A stretch of DNA of 64,000 nt, taken from contig NZ_CABPSQ010000007.1 in the NCBI RefSeq assembly GCF_902459775.1, forward strand, positions 124,001 through 188,000. The letters run 5' to 3'. Position numbers and translations under genes: made by a program. Source of the stretch: Pandoraea captiosa (GTDB lineage Bacteria > Pseudomonadota > Gammaproteobacteria > Burkholderiales > Burkholderiaceae). This document shows, piece after piece, positions 8,280 through 16,123 of the stretch. Position 1 is the stretch's first letter, and each line of letters opens with the position of its first letter. The notes beneath the pieces are model-generated. The model saw nothing but the letters and a program-made list of their open reading frames with translations, ran no database searches and was not told where the DNA came from.

Positions 8280-9527
8280 CTACTGCGCCCGGGTCCCAAA
8301 CGACCAGTTCGGCATCAGGGCATTGGACGCCAGATTCTCATCCTGCAATTTGCGTGCGGTTTCGACACCGGCCACCGGCAATCCGGTCGGGTCGAGCAAA
8401 CCGATTTGCACAAGCACGCTCGCCTGATCCCAATATATGTGTTCGTGCTCGAGTTTGTCGCCCCGGAATCGCACGATGGCGACGAGCGGGATCTCGACGC
8501 GGCGTCCCGTCGGCGCGACGCCCGGCAACATCCAGTCCACGGGCGTCGTATGCGTGAAGCAGAACAACAGTTCGTCGACCAGTTGGGTAGCGCCGATAGT
8601 GCGGGAAATGGGAATCAGTCGGGTGTCGGGCGGATTGCTGTTGACGAAGTGATTGCGATAGAAGTGCGCCAGTTGCTGATGCCCGACGCCGCCGGTCATC
8701 GTCGGGATGTGATTGACGTAAGGCTCGGCCACCATCGTCTTCATCAACGGATCGATTTCGCGGATGGCGAATTCGTAAGCGCAATGCGTCTCCCAAAGCG
8801 ACGCGAAGTCGAAGTGCGGACCGACGGCGCGACGCAAGGCGCCGATGGTGCGCTGATGCGCGAGCTGGGTCGCGGCGCGATTGAAGTGGTCGCCGGGGCG
8901 CGCGAAGGCGTGATCGGCGTCCGGATACAGATACAGGGTGACGTTCGGGTGCTTGCCGAGCCGCTCGGTCAGGGTGTCGCGCACCTCGGGTGGGGCGTAT
9001 TTGTCGAGTTCCGCCACGTGCAGCACGAGCGGCGCGTGCTCGCCGGCGATCTCGTCGATATGCTGCTCCAGCCCCACGCCGTAGTAGCCGATCGCCACGT
9101 CTGCGCTCGTGCGCGTGACGGAGAGTGCCGCCAGCTTGCCGCCGAGGCAGTAACCGACGACACCCACGCCGCCCACGCACTCGGGGAGTGCGCGTAACGC
9201 GTCGACGCTCGCGCCCACGTCTTCCATGCCCAGATCGACGTCGAAGCTCTGGAACAACGCAAATGCACGCTGCCAGTCGCCCGGCGAATAGCCCAGTTCA
9301 ATGCCGGGCTCGATTCGCCAGAACAGGTCCGGCGCAAGCACGACGTATCCTTCTTCGGCATAGCGGTCGGCCAGTTCGCGAATGTAGGCGTTCACACCGA
9401 AGATTTCCTGACACAACACCAGTCCGGGACCCTTGCCCTCGCTTGCGCCCTTGCTGTCCGGCGTGGCCAGATAGGCCTGGAAGGTTTTGCCGTCGCGCGA
9501 CTTGATGCTGATGAAGCGTCCTGCCAT
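8280..9527 (-). CDS. Dienelactone hydrolase fused to an NTF2-like domain
   Basis: The start at 9527 (MAGRFISIKS) is preceded by AGGAGA at good spacing, giving 415 residues. The N-terminal ~230 residues are a dienelactone hydrolase: CQEIFGVN, GVGVVGYCLGGKLA with the nucleophile cysteine, HVAELDKYAPP with the aspartate, and PDADHAFARPGD with the histidine. The remaining ~180 residues, from roughly LMKTMVAEPYVNHIPTMTGG through HYRN-type and EHEHIYWDQASVL segments, look like a SnoaL/NTF2-like alpha+beta barrel. Such fusions occur in proteobacteria, and the added domain's role is not known. No catechol pathway genes are present, so a generic hydrolase role is as likely as carboxymethylenebutenolidase. 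Confidence 0.85.
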   Translation of the reverse strand: MAGRFISIKSRDGKTFQAYLATPDSKGASEGKGPGLVLCQEIFGVNAYIRELADRYAEEGYVVLAPDLFWRIEPGIELGYSPGDWQRAFALFQSFDVDLGMEDVGASVDALRALPECVGGVGVVGYCLGGKLAALSVTRTSADVAIGYYGVGLEQHIDEIAGEHAPLVLHVAELDKYAPPEVRDTLTERLGKHPNVTLYLYPDADHAFARPGDHFNRAATQLAHQRTIGALRRAVGPHFDFASLWETHCAYEFAIREIDPLMKTMVAEPYVNHIPTMTGGVGHQQLAHFYRNHFVNSNPPDTRLIPISRTIGATQLVDELLFCFTHTTPVDWMLPGVAPTGRRVEIPLVAIVRFRGDKLEHEHIYWDQASVLVQIGLLDPTGLPVAGVETARKLQDENLASNALMPNWSFGTRAQ

Positions 9528-9702
9528 GTCACTGTCTCCTGAGGGTGGAAGCGGATATCCGAAGATGTCCGAGGATGTCTGTGGGTAGCGGCTTCCGACG
9601 ATACCATGCATACTCGGAGCGCACGTTCCAGGGGTGACGGGGCAGTCCGGCTATCGGCAGGTCCTTTCACGCCGGACGCTTTTTGGACGCATTGGAGTGA
9701 CC

Positions 9703-10053
9703 ATGATTACCGTGTATCACAACCCGCGCTGCTCGAAGTCGCGCGAAGCGCTGGCGCTGGTCGAGCATTCCCCCGCCGGCGGCGATCTGCAAATCATCGA
9801 GTATCTGAAGACGCCACCCACGCTGGCCGACCTCAAGGCGCTGCACAAGTTGCTGGGCGTGCCGGTGCGCGAGATGATCCGCAGCAACGAGACGGAATTT
9901 TCCGAACTGGGACTGGCCGACGCATCGCTCGGCGACGACGCGCTGCTCGCCGCTGTCGCCGAACATCCGAAGCTGTTGCAACGCCCGATCGTGGTGAACG
10001 GCAAGAAGGCCGTGATCGCGCGTCCGCCGGAATTGGTGAACGACGTGTTGTAA
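9703..10053 (+). CDS. arsC: Glutaredoxin-dependent arsenate reductase, ArsC family
   Basis: A 116-residue thioredoxin-fold protein starting MITVYHNPRCSKSREAL, where the cysteine in NPRCSKSR is the arsenate-attacking residue. LLQRPIVVNGKKAVIARPP matches the C-terminal substrate-binding part (RPIV) of the plasmid R773 ArsC class. The ATG at 9703 is preceded by GGAG. It stands alone, without arsR, arsB or acr3, and is followed by a strong terminator. The isolated context leaves open a general thiol-redox role, as for other orphan ArsC-like proteins. Confidence 0.88.
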   Translation: MITVYHNPRCSKSREALALVEHSPAGGDLQIIEYLKTPPTLADLKALHKLLGVPVREMIRSNETEFSELGLADASLGDDALLAAVAEHPKLLQRPIVVNGKKAVIARPPELVNDVL

Positions 10054-10104
10054 GCCAGTCCGCAGGGTCGACTTGAGGCTGGATCGGCTTGAGGCGAAGA
10101 GCAA

Positions 10105-10150
10105 ACAAGGGGCGCGACGTCAAATACGTCGCGCCCCTTGTCGTTTTTTT
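10105..10150 (+). terminator. Intrinsic terminator after arsC
   Basis: ACAAGGGGCGCGACGT (10105-10120) pairs perfectly with 10126-10141 around a 5-nt loop, followed by CG and seven T residues. It separates arsC from the convergent exonuclease gene. Confidence 0.95.
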
Positions 10151-10181
10151 CGCCGTCTTTCGGGCTTTCGGCCTTTCGGCC

Positions 10182-10961
10182 TCAGCCGTGTGCCGGGCTG
10201 TCCTTGCCGGGGCCGGTCTCGGGCGATTCGGCATCCGCTGCGCCGTCGGCTGCATCGGCTGCGTTTGCCGTGGCGTTGGCTGCCGCCGTGCCGAACACCG
10301 GGGCATCCGCATTGGCGGTGAGCCCGGCGCCACGCCAGCCGGGCAAGTCGGAGAGTGTCTGTTGTTGTTCGCGTAGCTCGGCGAGCATGTTGCAGAAGAG
10401 GGCGCCCTGTTCGAGGGCGTCATCGAGCGCCACGTGCGTGTGCGGCAGCGGGTCGAGCCAGACCTGCGGCAGCCGCGGCTTGATGCACTTGCGGTACGGC
10501 ATGCCGGTCATGGCGAACGCGAGCGTCTTGATATCGAGCGCCGACCACGAGAAGGGGCAGCGGCCCACGAAACGCATCATGTACCAGAACATGAACGTGA
10601 AATCGAAGCCGGCCGGGTAAGCGACGAACACCGGTTTGCCGGGCAGCTTCTCGACCCACTTCACGTAGGCCTTGAGCGCCTTGGCCGGGTCTTCCGGATC
10701 GACACGGCATGCCGCCCACGCCTCCGGCTCCGTCTTCCACCACTTCATCGTGAGCGGGTGCCCCTTCGCGTCCGGGAGACATTCGAGGTTGGCGCTGAAG
10801 GTGCCGATCAGCTCCTTGTCCGCCGTGTAGGCGGCCGAAGCAAAGCTGAGCATCGAGTGCGGGCCGGGAATCGGGCCGTCGGCCTCGACATCGGTACTGA
10901 CGAAAATCTCCTCGTCGACGGGAATGATGCGCGACGGGGTCCGGGACATCGCCTCGCTCAT
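10182..10961 (-). CDS. DEDD-family 3'-5' exonuclease
   Basis: A 259-residue protein of the ribonuclease T/DNA polymerase III epsilon exonuclease fold. [11 protein letters not shown] gives the first Asp-Glu pair, [18 protein letters not shown] gives the second Asp, and [13 protein letters not shown] gives the final His and Asp of a DEDDh site. The last ~45 residues are an Ala/Asp-rich low-complexity tail that is probably disordered. Its ATG overlaps the stop of the upstream metallo-hydrolase gene (ATGA), so the two are translationally coupled. Nucleic-acid specificity cannot be predicted. Confidence 0.85.
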   Translation of the reverse strand: MSEAMSRTPSRIIPVDEEIFVSTDVEADGPIPGPHSMLSFASAAYTADKELIGTFSANLECLPDAKGHPLTMKWWKTEPEAWAACRVDPEDPAKALKAYVKWVEKLPGKPVFVAYPAGFDFTFMFWYMMRFVGRCPFSWSALDIKTLAFAMTGMPYRKCIKPRLPQVWLDPLPHTHVALDDALEQGALFCNMLAELREQQQTLSDLPGWRGAGLTANADAPVFGTAAANATANAADAADGAADAESPETGPGKDSPAHG

Positions 10962-11614
10962 GAGGCGCTCCGCGCCAGCACGGCATCGGCGACGTACGGG
11001 TTCGTCTGGCGCTCCTGCCCGAATGTCGATACCGGGCCGTGGCCCGGAATGAACGTGACATCGTCGCCCAGCGGCCAGAGTTTGTCGCGAATCGACGCGA
11101 TCAGGTCGGCGTGGTTGCCGCGTGGAAAGTCGGTGCGGCCGATGGAGCCGGCGAACAGCACGTCGCCTACGCTCGCCAGACGCTCGTCCTTCGAGAAGAA
11201 CACCACGTGGCCCGGCGTGTGGCCCGGGCAGTGATAGACGTCGAGCGTGACCTCACCGAAGGAGACGGTGTCGCCGTCTCCCAGCCACCGATCGGGCGTG
11301 AACGGCTCGGGCTCGGGAAAGCCGAAGCGCGCGCTCTGCGCTTCGAGCTGGTCGATCCAGAAGGCGTCGTCGGGGTGGGGGCCCTCGATGGGAACGTTGT
11401 ACTTTGCCGCCAGGGCGCCCGACCCACCGCAATGGTCCAGATGGCCGTGCGTGAGGAAGATCTTCTCGAGCGTGACCCCCTGGCGTTCGATCTCGCCCAC
11501 GATCCGGTCGATGTCGCCACCGGGATCGACCACGGCAGCGCGCTTCGTGGCGTCGCATACGAGGAGAGTGCAGTTTTGCTGGAAAGGCGTAACAGGAATC
11601 AGGGTGACGTTCAT
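10958..11614 (-). CDS. Metallo-beta-lactamase-fold hydrolase (GloB-like)
   Basis: The ATG at 11614 ([20 protein letters not shown]) matches the usual N-terminus of this family and gives 218 residues; the 21-residue upstream extension is unlikely. [12 protein letters not shown] is the metal-binding HxHxDH motif; [32 protein letters not shown] and [14 protein letters not shown] supply the remaining ligands. This is the YcbL-type glyoxalase II-like group, which hydrolyses thioesters such as S-lactoylglutathione. It is coupled to the exonuclease gene by a 4-bp overlap. Confidence 0.9.
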   Translation of the reverse strand: MNVTLIPVTPFQQNCTLLVCDATKRAAVVDPGGDIDRIVGEIERQGVTLEKIFLTHGHLDHCGGSGALAAKYNVPIEGPHPDDAFWIDQLEAQSARFGFPEPEPFTPDRWLGDGDTVSFGEVTLDVYHCPGHTPGHVVFFSKDERLASVGDVLFAGSIGRTDFPRGNHADLIASIRDKLWPLGDDVTFIPGHGPVSTFGQERQTNPYVADAVLARSAS

Positions 11615-11834
11615 GAGTGACCGGGGACGCAATTTTTGTCTATTGTATTCGGCCCGAGATGTCGCCGCCCGTAGCACTGTCTCCGGCGTTGCCGTACGCA
11701 GCTGCGCACGCTTTCGGGAAGCGCTCGTTGGGCATCAACCCCTAAACCGGGGTAACGCTTTGTAATCAAGTCCTGGCACGTAAGTGAACGCTCGCTGATG
11801 GGTGGACTTTTGGGTCGTGTTAGACTTGCGGGCT

Positions 11835-12452
11835 ATGCGAACACGCGACATGCTCACACGGTTCGCGGTCTGCTGCGCCCTCGCCCTGACGTTGACAGCC
11901 TGCACAACGCCGCTCGAACCCCCCAGCCAGACGGCTGCCGCCACTTCGGCGACAGGCGCGCGCGCCCGTGCGCGCGAGGCCAATTCGCCGGTCGGTTCCA
12001 GTTTCGACCTGCAATGGCCGGGCCGCTCCTTTCGCAACGAAGGCCTCAATCCCGGCGACCCGGATGCCCCGGAACGTGACGGCGAAGCTCGCCTGCGCGC
12101 CGACGCGGGCACCTTCTTTCAGACCGGCATGGCCTCGTGGTACGGCAAGAACTTCCATGGCCGGCGCACCGCCACCGGCGAAGCGTTCGACATGAACGAG
12201 CCGACGGCAGCGCATCCCACGTTGCCGCTGGGCAGCTTCGCGCTGGTGCGTAACGTCAATAACAACAAGAGCGTCGTCGTGAAGATCAACGACCGGGGAC
12301 CCTACACGCGCAATCGCATCATCGACCTGTCCTTTGGCGCGGCCAAACAGCTCGATTTCATCCGTGCCGGGCACGCCAAGGTCGAAATCCGCCGCCTCTC
12401 GCGCAGCGAAGTGGCCGCGCTCGGGCTCAACGAGAGCCACAACGCTCCTTGA
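11835..12452 (+). CDS. rlpA: RlpA-like septal ring lytic transglycosylase lipoprotein
   Basis: The ATG at 11835 gives a 205-residue lipoprotein with signal ALALTLTAC as lipobox; a TTG 33 bp upstream is less likely. The conserved double-psi beta-barrel is complete: GMASWYGKNFHGRRTATGE, MNEPTAAHPTLPLGS, VVVKINDRGPY and RIIDLSFGAAKQLDF. RlpA cleaves denuded peptidoglycan strands at the division septum. This version ends after the barrel and lacks the C-terminal SPOR domain that targets longer homologues to the septum. It is divergent from the metallo-hydrolase gene. Confidence 0.92.
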   Translation: MRTRDMLTRFAVCCALALTLTACTTPLEPPSQTAAATSATGARARAREANSPVGSSFDLQWPGRSFRNEGLNPGDPDAPERDGEARLRADAGTFFQTGMASWYGKNFHGRRTATGEAFDMNEPTAAHPTLPLGSFALVRNVNNNKSVVVKINDRGPYTRNRIIDLSFGAAKQLDFIRAGHAKVEIRRLSRSEVAALGLNESHNAP

Positions 12453-12994
12453 TAGCGCGATGGCTCGGTAATCGCTTCTGAAGGGGATCTCGTCATCCGC
12501 TGATGAGGCTTCCCCACCCGGCATGTCCGCCGTGACATGCACCGTCATCACCTCGCCTATATCCGACTTTCATTCGCTATTCATACCGGTAGCGATGCAA
12601 AAAGTGGGACGTCGCTCGCCTATTTATTGTGCAAAAAACGCTCATTCCCGGCGAACAACTCACGATTATTCCGATTTTCGGCGGATCCCACGGGTTGAAC
12701 GCTACGCATGAACGTGCGCGGTTCACTGCAACGAAGACCGAATCGACTATTTTTTTTCCGATTGCCGCATCAATCTGCCAGCCTTTGGGCGCAATCCGAT
12801 GTTCGGCGGGCCTCGGCGGAAGTTGCGTTGGCAACCGTTGTTCGCTGACAGGGATGTGGGTAGACTGTGCCCCACGCGCAGGTGCACGCTTTGTGTGCAT
12901 CCAAAGAACGCCCGCAGAGACCCGGGCTGGCGTACCAATCGCACCTGCTCACACCTAATTACACCTATTAAGCAACATTCCTGGAGGAGTTTCG
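12453..12994. other. 542-bp leader region upstream of the ABC importer operon
   Basis: No gene is supported; the short ORFs here have no recognisable features. Near its start are two hairpins: one using GGGGA/TCCCC arms around 12484-12515, and a perfect 7-bp stem GCATGTC/GACATGC at 12521-12527/12534-12540. A run of eight T residues occurs near 12752 without a good stem before it. The binding-protein gene has a strong GGAGGAG Shine-Dalgarno at the end. A long structured leader is possible, but I recognise no known riboswitch. Confidence 0.45.
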
Positions 12995-13981
12995 ATGTCG
13001 ACGATGGGCAAATACGCCAAGCGCACCGTGTTGTGCGCGGTGGCCGCAACGTTGTTGGGGACGACCGGCGCGGCATTCGCGGCCGATACGAAGTCGGTGG
13101 CGGTCGTGGCGATCGTGGAGCACCCGGCCCTTGACGCCATCCGCGATGGCGCGCGCGACGAACTCAAGGCAGAAGGTTACGAGGTCGGCAAGAACCTCAA
13201 GTGGGAATATCAGAGCGCCCAGGGCAACACGGGTACCGCTGCGCAGATCGCGCGCAAGTTCGTCGGCGACAAGCCGGACGCCATCATCGGTATCGCAACC
13301 CCGACAGCACAAGCCGTGGCCGCCGCGACCAAGTCGGTGCCGCTCGTGTACTCGGGCGTGACCGATCCGGTAGCCGCGCAACTGGTCAAGAGCTGGGACG
13401 CTTCGGGCACCAACGTCACGGGCGTGTCGGACAAGCTGCCGCTGGACAAGCAAGTGGCGCTCATCAAGCGTGTCGTGCCGAACGCGAAGACCGTTGGCAT
13501 GGTGTACAACCCGGGTGAAGCCAACTCGGTCGTGGTGGTCAAGGAACTCGAGAAGCTGCTGCCGGCCGCTGGCCTGAAGCTCCAGACCGCCGCCGCGCCG
13601 CGCACCGTCGACATCAGCTCGGCGGCCAACAGCCTGGTCGGTAAGGTCGACGTGATCTACACCAACACGGACAACAACGTCGTGTCGGCGTACGAGTCGC
13701 TGGTCAAGGTGGCCAACGATCGCAAGATCCCGCTGGTGGCCTCGGACACGGACAGCGTGAAGCGCGGCGCCATCGCGGCGCTGGGCATCAACTATTACGA
13801 CCTCGGCCGTCAGACCGGCAAGGTGGTCGGCCGCATCCTCAAGGGTGAGAAGCCGGGCGCCATCGCTTCGCAGACCAGCTCGAATCTGGAACTGTTCGTC
13901 AACACGGCTGCTGCCGCCAAACAAGGCGTTAAGCTGTCGGACGATCTGGTGAAGGAAGCCAAGACGGTCATCAAAGAGTAA
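12995..13981 (+). CDS. ABC transporter substrate-binding protein (TrpX type)
   Basis: A 328-residue periplasmic protein of the ABC_sub_bind family (Peripla_BP_4-like fold). The signal peptide ends near GTTGAAFAAD. The mature part carries AVVAIVEHPALDAIRDG, IARKFVGDKPDAIIGIATPTAQA, VTDPVAAQLVKSW, VYNPGEANSVVVVKE and NLELFVNTAAAAKQGVKL, all typical of this family. Members with adjacent permease and ATPase genes transport tryptophan in streptococci, but the ligand here is not provable. GGAGG precedes the ATG. A hairpin follows the gene before the permease, so the binding protein is probably made in excess. Confidence 0.88.
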   Translation: MSTMGKYAKRTVLCAVAATLLGTTGAAFAADTKSVAVVAIVEHPALDAIRDGARDELKAEGYEVGKNLKWEYQSAQGNTGTAAQIARKFVGDKPDAIIGIATPTAQAVAAATKSVPLVYSGVTDPVAAQLVKSWDASGTNVTGVSDKLPLDKQVALIKRVVPNAKTVGMVYNPGEANSVVVVKELEKLLPAAGLKLQTAAAPRTVDISSAANSLVGKVDVIYTNTDNNVVSAYESLVKVANDRKIPLVASDTDSVKRGAIAALGINYYDLGRQTGKVVGRILKGEKPGAIASQTSSNLELFVNTAAAAKQGVKLSDDLVKEAKTVIKE

Positions 13982-14054
13982 CGAGAAGCCAGCACGCGAA
14001 TCACGCGTGCGATGCGGGTGAAGCGGGCGGTGTTCGCTTCGCCGGCAAGCGATA

Positions 14055-14093
14055 GGGCGGCGCCCGGACACGATCTGTCCCCGCCGCTCTTTT
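14055..14093 (+). terminator. Intra-operon hairpin, partial terminator or mRNA stabiliser
   Basis: GCGGC (14057-14061) pairs with GCCGC (14083-14087), and GGACA (14066-14070) with TGTCC (14076-14080), followed by TCTTTT. It sits between the binding-protein and permease genes, a common place for a leaky terminator that favours expression of the binding protein. Confidence 0.55.
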
Positions 14094-14231
14094 CCTATCG
14101 AACGGGCGAGATGGCTCCCCCCGAAACGCGGTCGTACAACGACCGTTTATGACCTGAACTGGCCGACTCGGCCGCGCGGGCGCCGATGCCGAGATCCGGC
14201 ATGGGCTGACTTGCGCAGTGGAACGACGAAC

Positions 14232-15140
14232 ATGTCTTTTTTCTCTCTGATGGGCGCACTGGAGATCGGTCTGATCTTCAGCCTTGTGGCGCTCGGGGTG
14301 CTGATTTCCTTTCGCATCCTCAATTTTCCCGACCTGACCGTCGACGGCAGTTTCGCGCTGGGCGGCGCTACCGCCGCCATTCTGATCGCGAACGGCGCCA
14401 ATCCGTTTGCGGCGACACTCGCGGCGATGGCTGCCGGTGCGGTGGCGGGGTTCATTACCGGCTGGCTCAACGTGCGTCTGAAGATCATGGATCTGCTCGC
14501 CAGTATCCTGATGATGATCGCGCTCTACTCGGTGAACCTGCGCGTGATGGGCGCACCGAACGTGCCGCTGATCACATCGCCCACGGTCTTCACGATGCTC
14601 CTGCCGGAGAATGCGCCGGCGTGGCTGCCGGATTACGTGCTGCGTCCGCTGATGTTGCTGGTGGTCGTCGTCGTGGCGAAGCTCGGTCTCGATTACTTCT
14701 TCTCGTCGCAGCAGGGCCTCGCCATGCGCTCGACCGGCGCGAACCCGCGCATGGCCCGTGCGCAGGGCGTGAATACCGGCCGCGAGATCCTGGCGGGCAT
14801 GGCGCTGTCAAACGCGCTCGTGGCGCTCGCCGGTGCACTGTTCGCACAGTCGCAGGGGGGCGCGGACATCTCGATGGGTATCGGTACCATCGTGATCGGT
14901 CTGGCGGCGGTCATCATCGGCGAGACGATCCTGCCGGCGCGCCGCCTCATTCTCACGACGCTGGCCGTGGTCATCGGTGCGGTGCTGTACCGCTTCTTCA
15001 TCGCGCTCGCGCTCAATAGCGATTTCATCGGTCTGAAGGCGCAGGACCTCAACCTGGTGACCGCATTGCTCGTGGCGGTGGCACTCGTGCTGCCTGCGAC
15101 CCGACGCAAGCTGTTCGCCCGCAAGAACGGAGGTGCCTGA
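14232..15140 (+). CDS. ABC transporter permease (TrpY type)
   Basis: A 302-residue inner-membrane permease of the branched-chain amino-acid/ribose family (BPD_transp_2). I chose the ATG at 14232 over the in-frame TTG at 14211. Hydrophobic segments start at once (LEIGLIFSLVALGVLISFRI), and FPDLTVDGSFALGGATAA near residue 35 is the hallmark of the TrpY-like subgroup. The loop RSTGANPRMARAQGV contacts the ATPase. It ends in ARKNGGA, two bases before the ATPase start, so the two are coupled. Confidence 0.9.
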   Translation: MSFFSLMGALEIGLIFSLVALGVLISFRILNFPDLTVDGSFALGGATAAILIANGANPFAATLAAMAAGAVAGFITGWLNVRLKIMDLLASILMMIALYSVNLRVMGAPNVPLITSPTVFTMLLPENAPAWLPDYVLRPLMLLVVVVVAKLGLDYFFSSQQGLAMRSTGANPRMARAQGVNTGREILAGMALSNALVALAGALFAQSQGGADISMGIGTIVIGLAAVIIGETILPARRLILTTLAVVIGAVLYRFFIALALNSDFIGLKAQDLNLVTALLVAVALVLPATRRKLFARKNGGA

Positions 15141-15142
15141 TC

Positions 15143-15937
15143 ATGTTGAGCGCAAAAGACCTCAAAATCACTTTCAACCCGGGCACGCCCATCGAAAATC
15201 GTGCCCTGCGCGGCATGTCGCTGGAAATCCCGACGGGCCAGTTCGTGACCGTGATCGGCTCCAACGGCGCAGGCAAATCGACGTTCCTGAACGCAATCAG
15301 CGGCGACCTGTCGGTCGACTCGGGCACGATTTCCATCGACGGCAACGACGTGACGAAGAAGACTGCGTGGCAGCGCGCCAATCAGGTCGCACGTGTGTTC
15401 CAGGATCCGATGGCGGGCACATGCGAGGCGTTGACGATCGAGGAGAACATGGCGCTGGCGGTCAAACGCGGCGAGCGCCGCAGCTTCCGTTTCGCGCTGA
15501 ACAAGGAACTGCGCGAGCGTTTTCGCGAGAAGCTTAGCCTGCTCAATCTTGGGCTGGAGAACCGTCTGTCCGACCGCATCGGCCTGCTCTCGGGCGGTCA
15601 GCGCCAGGCGGTGAGTTTGCTCATGGCGTCGTTGCAACCGTCGCGCATTCTGCTGCTCGACGAGCATACGGCGGCGCTCGATCCGAAGACGGCGTCGTTC
15701 GTGCTGGAGTTGACGGCCCGCATCGTCGAGGAAAGCAAGCTCACGGCGATGATGGTCACGCACAGCATGCGTCAGGCGCTCGATTACGGCGAGCGCACGG
15801 TGATGCTGCACCAGGGCAAGGTCGTGCTCGACGTCGCGGGCGACGCTCGCAAGGGGCTGGACGTGCCGGACCTGTTGCAGATGTTCGAACGCACGCGTGG
15901 CGAACAACTCGACGACGACGCGCTTCTGCTGAGCTGA
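15143..15937 (+). CDS. ABC transporter ATP-binding protein (TrpZ type)
   Basis: A 264-residue cytosolic ATPase energising the importer. GSNGAGKST is Walker A, FQDPMAGTCE the Q-loop, LSGGQRQAVSLLMA the ABC signature, ILLLDEHTAALD the Walker B/D-loop and MVTHSM the H-loop, so all catalytic elements are intact. GGAGG overlaps the end of the permease gene. A strong terminator follows within 80 bp and closes the operon. Confidence 0.95.
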   Translation: MLSAKDLKITFNPGTPIENRALRGMSLEIPTGQFVTVIGSNGAGKSTFLNAISGDLSVDSGTISIDGNDVTKKTAWQRANQVARVFQDPMAGTCEALTIEENMALAVKRGERRSFRFALNKELRERFREKLSLLNLGLENRLSDRIGLLSGGQRQAVSLLMASLQPSRILLLDEHTAALDPKTASFVLELTARIVEESKLTAMMVTHSMRQALDYGERTVMLHQGKVVLDVAGDARKGLDVPDLLQMFERTRGEQLDDDALLLS

Positions 15938-15985
15938 GCGGCGTCGCAGTCGTCTGAAGTACCGCTCGCGTTGGTAGCGGAAGCG

Positions 15986-16018
15986 AAACCCCCGGCTTGC
16001 CGGGGGTTTTATTTTTTT
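15986..16018 (+). terminator. Intrinsic terminator closing the ABC importer operon
   Basis: AACCCCCGGC (from 15987) and its complement GCCGGGGGTT surround a 2-4 nt loop and are followed by TTATTTTTTT. The next gene starts about 105 bp further on and therefore needs its own promoter. Confidence 0.95.
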
Positions 16019-16123
16019 GGGGCGCCTCCCGAAAAAGGGATCGGGGCGTGCAGGCGCTTCCCGCAAGTCGCGATGCTGCCGCGCGCGAAAGAATGGGCGC
16101 GATGCCTCACACAGGAGCGTGCG

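Noticed and set aside
14693-16066. 457-codon minus-strand ORF over the ABC importer genes
   Set aside because: The + strand permease and ATPase explain the sequence; the minus-strand product has no recognisable features.
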